Part shown: positions 61,791-64,000 of the stretch, piece by piece | Layout of the letters: each line of letters starts with the position of its first letter | Numbering within the stretch: the stretch's first letter is position 1 | DNA from: Liolophura sinensis | Taxonomy: Eukaryota; Mollusca; Polyplacophora; Chitonida; Chitonidae | Length of the DNA: 64,000 nt | Reading direction: 5' to 3' | Assembly (NCBI RefSeq): GCF_032854445.1 | Contig: NC_088295.1 | Location: 56,589,249-56,653,248 of the forward strand | Made by a program: the position numbers and the translations under genes | The notes under the pieces: generated by a model | What the model saw: the letters and a program-made list of their open reading frames with translations, nothing else | What the model was told of the DNA's origin: nothing | The model's database searches: none

Positions 61791-64000
61791 GAGCCTTAAC
61801 TCATCGCAACCAATTTCAAACTGTAGGCTTGTAACAACCAATATTCTACCATGCACTACAGCAACTGGGGAGTTTCCCATTTGTTGTAATTAATCGCTTC
61901 TTAGTTGCAATGGGTTAATGTTAATCGTAAGTAAAGAGTTGTAATGTGGCAATAACCAGTTAATTAATGCAAGAACTTATAAAAGTTTAATCAGTACATT
62001 TTACTCCTCATTGTAGCGTATGCAAACTTTTTTTCGTTTGAAGGCCGGCTTTATAACTACAAACCATTTCAACGGTCCCATACTAGCCAATTACGTAGCC
62101 TTTAGCAACGGGTTTATATAAACAAAATTATGAAGAATAAATGTGATAAAACTGATGTGATTACGAAGACAAATTTGCATGTCTGGAATGTCCAATAATG
62201 TCATTATTCGTCAGATCCAGTGCTCAGAAAAAGCAACGATAATAGGTAGAACAGAGCGCCAATTTCATTGGAAAAGAGCAGTCTCCTCGTTCTCATCTGA
62301 CCAATCAAATGCGGCATCGTGCAATTCAAATTTGAAATTTTTGACCTGGTCAATAGTCCTGCCTAGTATTAAGAGTGAAGTTTCTATGTTATTCTTACAC
62401 AAAGGTTTTATTGTGCACACCACGGAAGTATATTAAAATTTATGAGAAATCAAAATCCAAAAGGATCTCAAATTCTTCTGTGATATGCAGGGTTACCCAA
62501 GCTTTCACCTTATCCTCTGATAGCACTGTATACATGTAGTTTCCTCTATTCGATCACGCCACATGTCAATAAAATTATAACTTTGGTAGACAAATTGTGA
62601 GAAATCCCCTTTTCATTTGTTTGCGTGGTTAAATATATATGAGTAATTAAATGAGTAAATATTTATTTAATGAATCAGTTAGCGAGGTGATAATCCAGCG
62701 TGTCTTTATGTGCAAACACGTGAAGTGAAACCGAAAGTCGTGGGAAAGGATGTATAGTTATTTGTAGCCTTGTCTTTGCATTCAAAGCCCTATTGATGAA
62801 CACTGCCTTTATACAGAACGTGACTGACACCTTTTAAGGTTTTGTCCGAGGACATTTCGATTGCACTTAGCACATGATAGTCATATGTAAGCACAGAAAT
62901 ACGTCTCACACTATAAATCTGCCTTGTGCCTTGCCCAGTTTCACACGTAGCATTGCGCAATTCGCACTTAGCTGAGATAACATTTTACACAAAAGACCGC
63001 TTCCGGCGAGTTTTTGGAATATCATTGACCATCCAGCATTTATATGGTGTTATACATCAGTACAAAGGCTTGTTGAAAATGTGTGATTTGTTCGCAGGGA
63101 ATTAACACCGCAATGTGTGGATTCACTTATAAGCAGTCATCTTCCCACGGTTGCATGGATGGATTGGTCAAGCAAGAGCCGGACAGGCAGATGGTCAGCG
63201 GATGACCAAGGGTCGGATAATTACAACGCCGCGATGACCACATGTATACAAACCGCCTATTTTAGACCGGTTACGACATACTTGCGGGTACAATAAATAC
63301 GGAGGCAGTATTTATCGTTGATGACGCAACACGCATGTGCGACAAAAGCCGATTACCCCCCATGAATAAAGAATAGATACATGAGGGTATAGGGGTCAGT
63401 ATGGATAAATGAAATAGGAGAAAATCGACGAGGCGAAAACTGGCATATAGGTCCAGATAGCAGATTAAGAAGAAAAGAAAGAATAAACCATTTCCTTTTA
63501 GATTCGGAACACAATTCCACTATTCCATTTTCATCAACAGATCCAACGTGCCCCATACTTTGCTATATGGTACAAGTCACAATGAGACTGGCCTGTAATA
63601 TCATGACAGTTAACCGAATGGTGCTGGTGCTGGTTTATAAGATACCACGAGATTCAAAAGAACTAACGTAACCTGCTCTAAAATCAACAGGACCCAGGTA
63701 CCCCGCGTTTTTTTTTACCATGTATAACACACCACCACAAAACCAAGGAACCCTGCGCATTTTGACAATGTGTAGAACCAGAAGTATGCAACTTCCCTAT
63801 ATCTAGTCTCCACGGCGCATTACACATGTTACGTCATCTGTAGGGGCTCGCGCTACTTGGTGGAGAAATACGCCAACCTCTTGGGTGGAAATTGTGATGT
63901 GAATCATGGGAAATCTAATTGTAAACGGCTGCTACAAGAACTGACCACACCTTGAAACCGAAATTCCGTATTTAAAACTACGATTTCGATAATCATTGTT
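61791..64000. other. Unique DNA to the window end, nothing recognised
   Basis: No repeat, RNA gene or coding motif seen. An 85-codon frame (62179-62436) and a 67-codon minus-strand frame (63353-63556) have no family signature. Confidence 0.5.

Overview
This is a window of eukaryotic, most likely invertebrate, nuclear DNA. It is AT-rich, has no operon-like gene packing, and contains long (TA)n and (CATA)n microsatellites, many minisatellites with 15-75 bp units, tRNA-derived SINEs, a decayed LINE, a decayed Ty3/Gypsy element and a palindromic MITE. The commonest SINE tail (gtacggcgtaaaacaccaat followed by an AAATA-type run) is, from memory, typical of molluscan and other lophotrochozoan genomes. 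A mollusc is therefore the best guess, but no host gene is present to confirm it.

Layout. 0-9 kb: a 15-bp minisatellite cut by the window edge, two (TA)n tracts, a ~53-bp degenerate array, a SINE nested inside another SINE, and CA/TA microsatellites followed by four copies of a 50-bp repeat. 9-15 kb: a SINE with a clean target-site duplication, two copies of a second SINE type (one feeding a CATA microsatellite), a 247-bp fold-back MITE flanked by TA, and a Ty3/Gypsy element in which gag-protease is joined almost directly to the integrase C-terminus. 15-24 kb: a 62-bp minisatellite and a degraded 4.5-kb LINE of L1/Tx1 type (zinc-knuckle ORF1, AP-endonuclease, reverse transcriptase, C-terminal zinc-binding region, 3'UTR hairpin). 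24-34 kb: one possible host exon, a 58-bp array with an inverted repeat in every unit, a 37-38-bp array, and SINE fragments. 33.7-37 kb: a TATA box whose predicted start site coincides with a 56-bp perfect duplicated segment, then two adjacent minisatellites (75 bp and ~61 bp) invaded by SINEs. 37-58 kb: mostly unrecognised unique AT-rich DNA with scattered SINE copies and fragments. 58.3-61.8 kb: a CpG-dense block and a 2.9-kb array of a 57/58-bp satellite with an 11-unit higher-order duplication.

I find no convincing complete host protein-coding gene, no tRNA or rRNA gene and no CRISPR. The elements relate to one another in two ways. SINE families A, B and C have related 3' ends, which suggests mobilisation by one LINE machinery. 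Four SINE insertions carry readable 12-13 bp target-site duplications, and two of these landed within a few bases of the same site in older family-A copies. All family assignments come from reading motifs by eye; no database search was possible.
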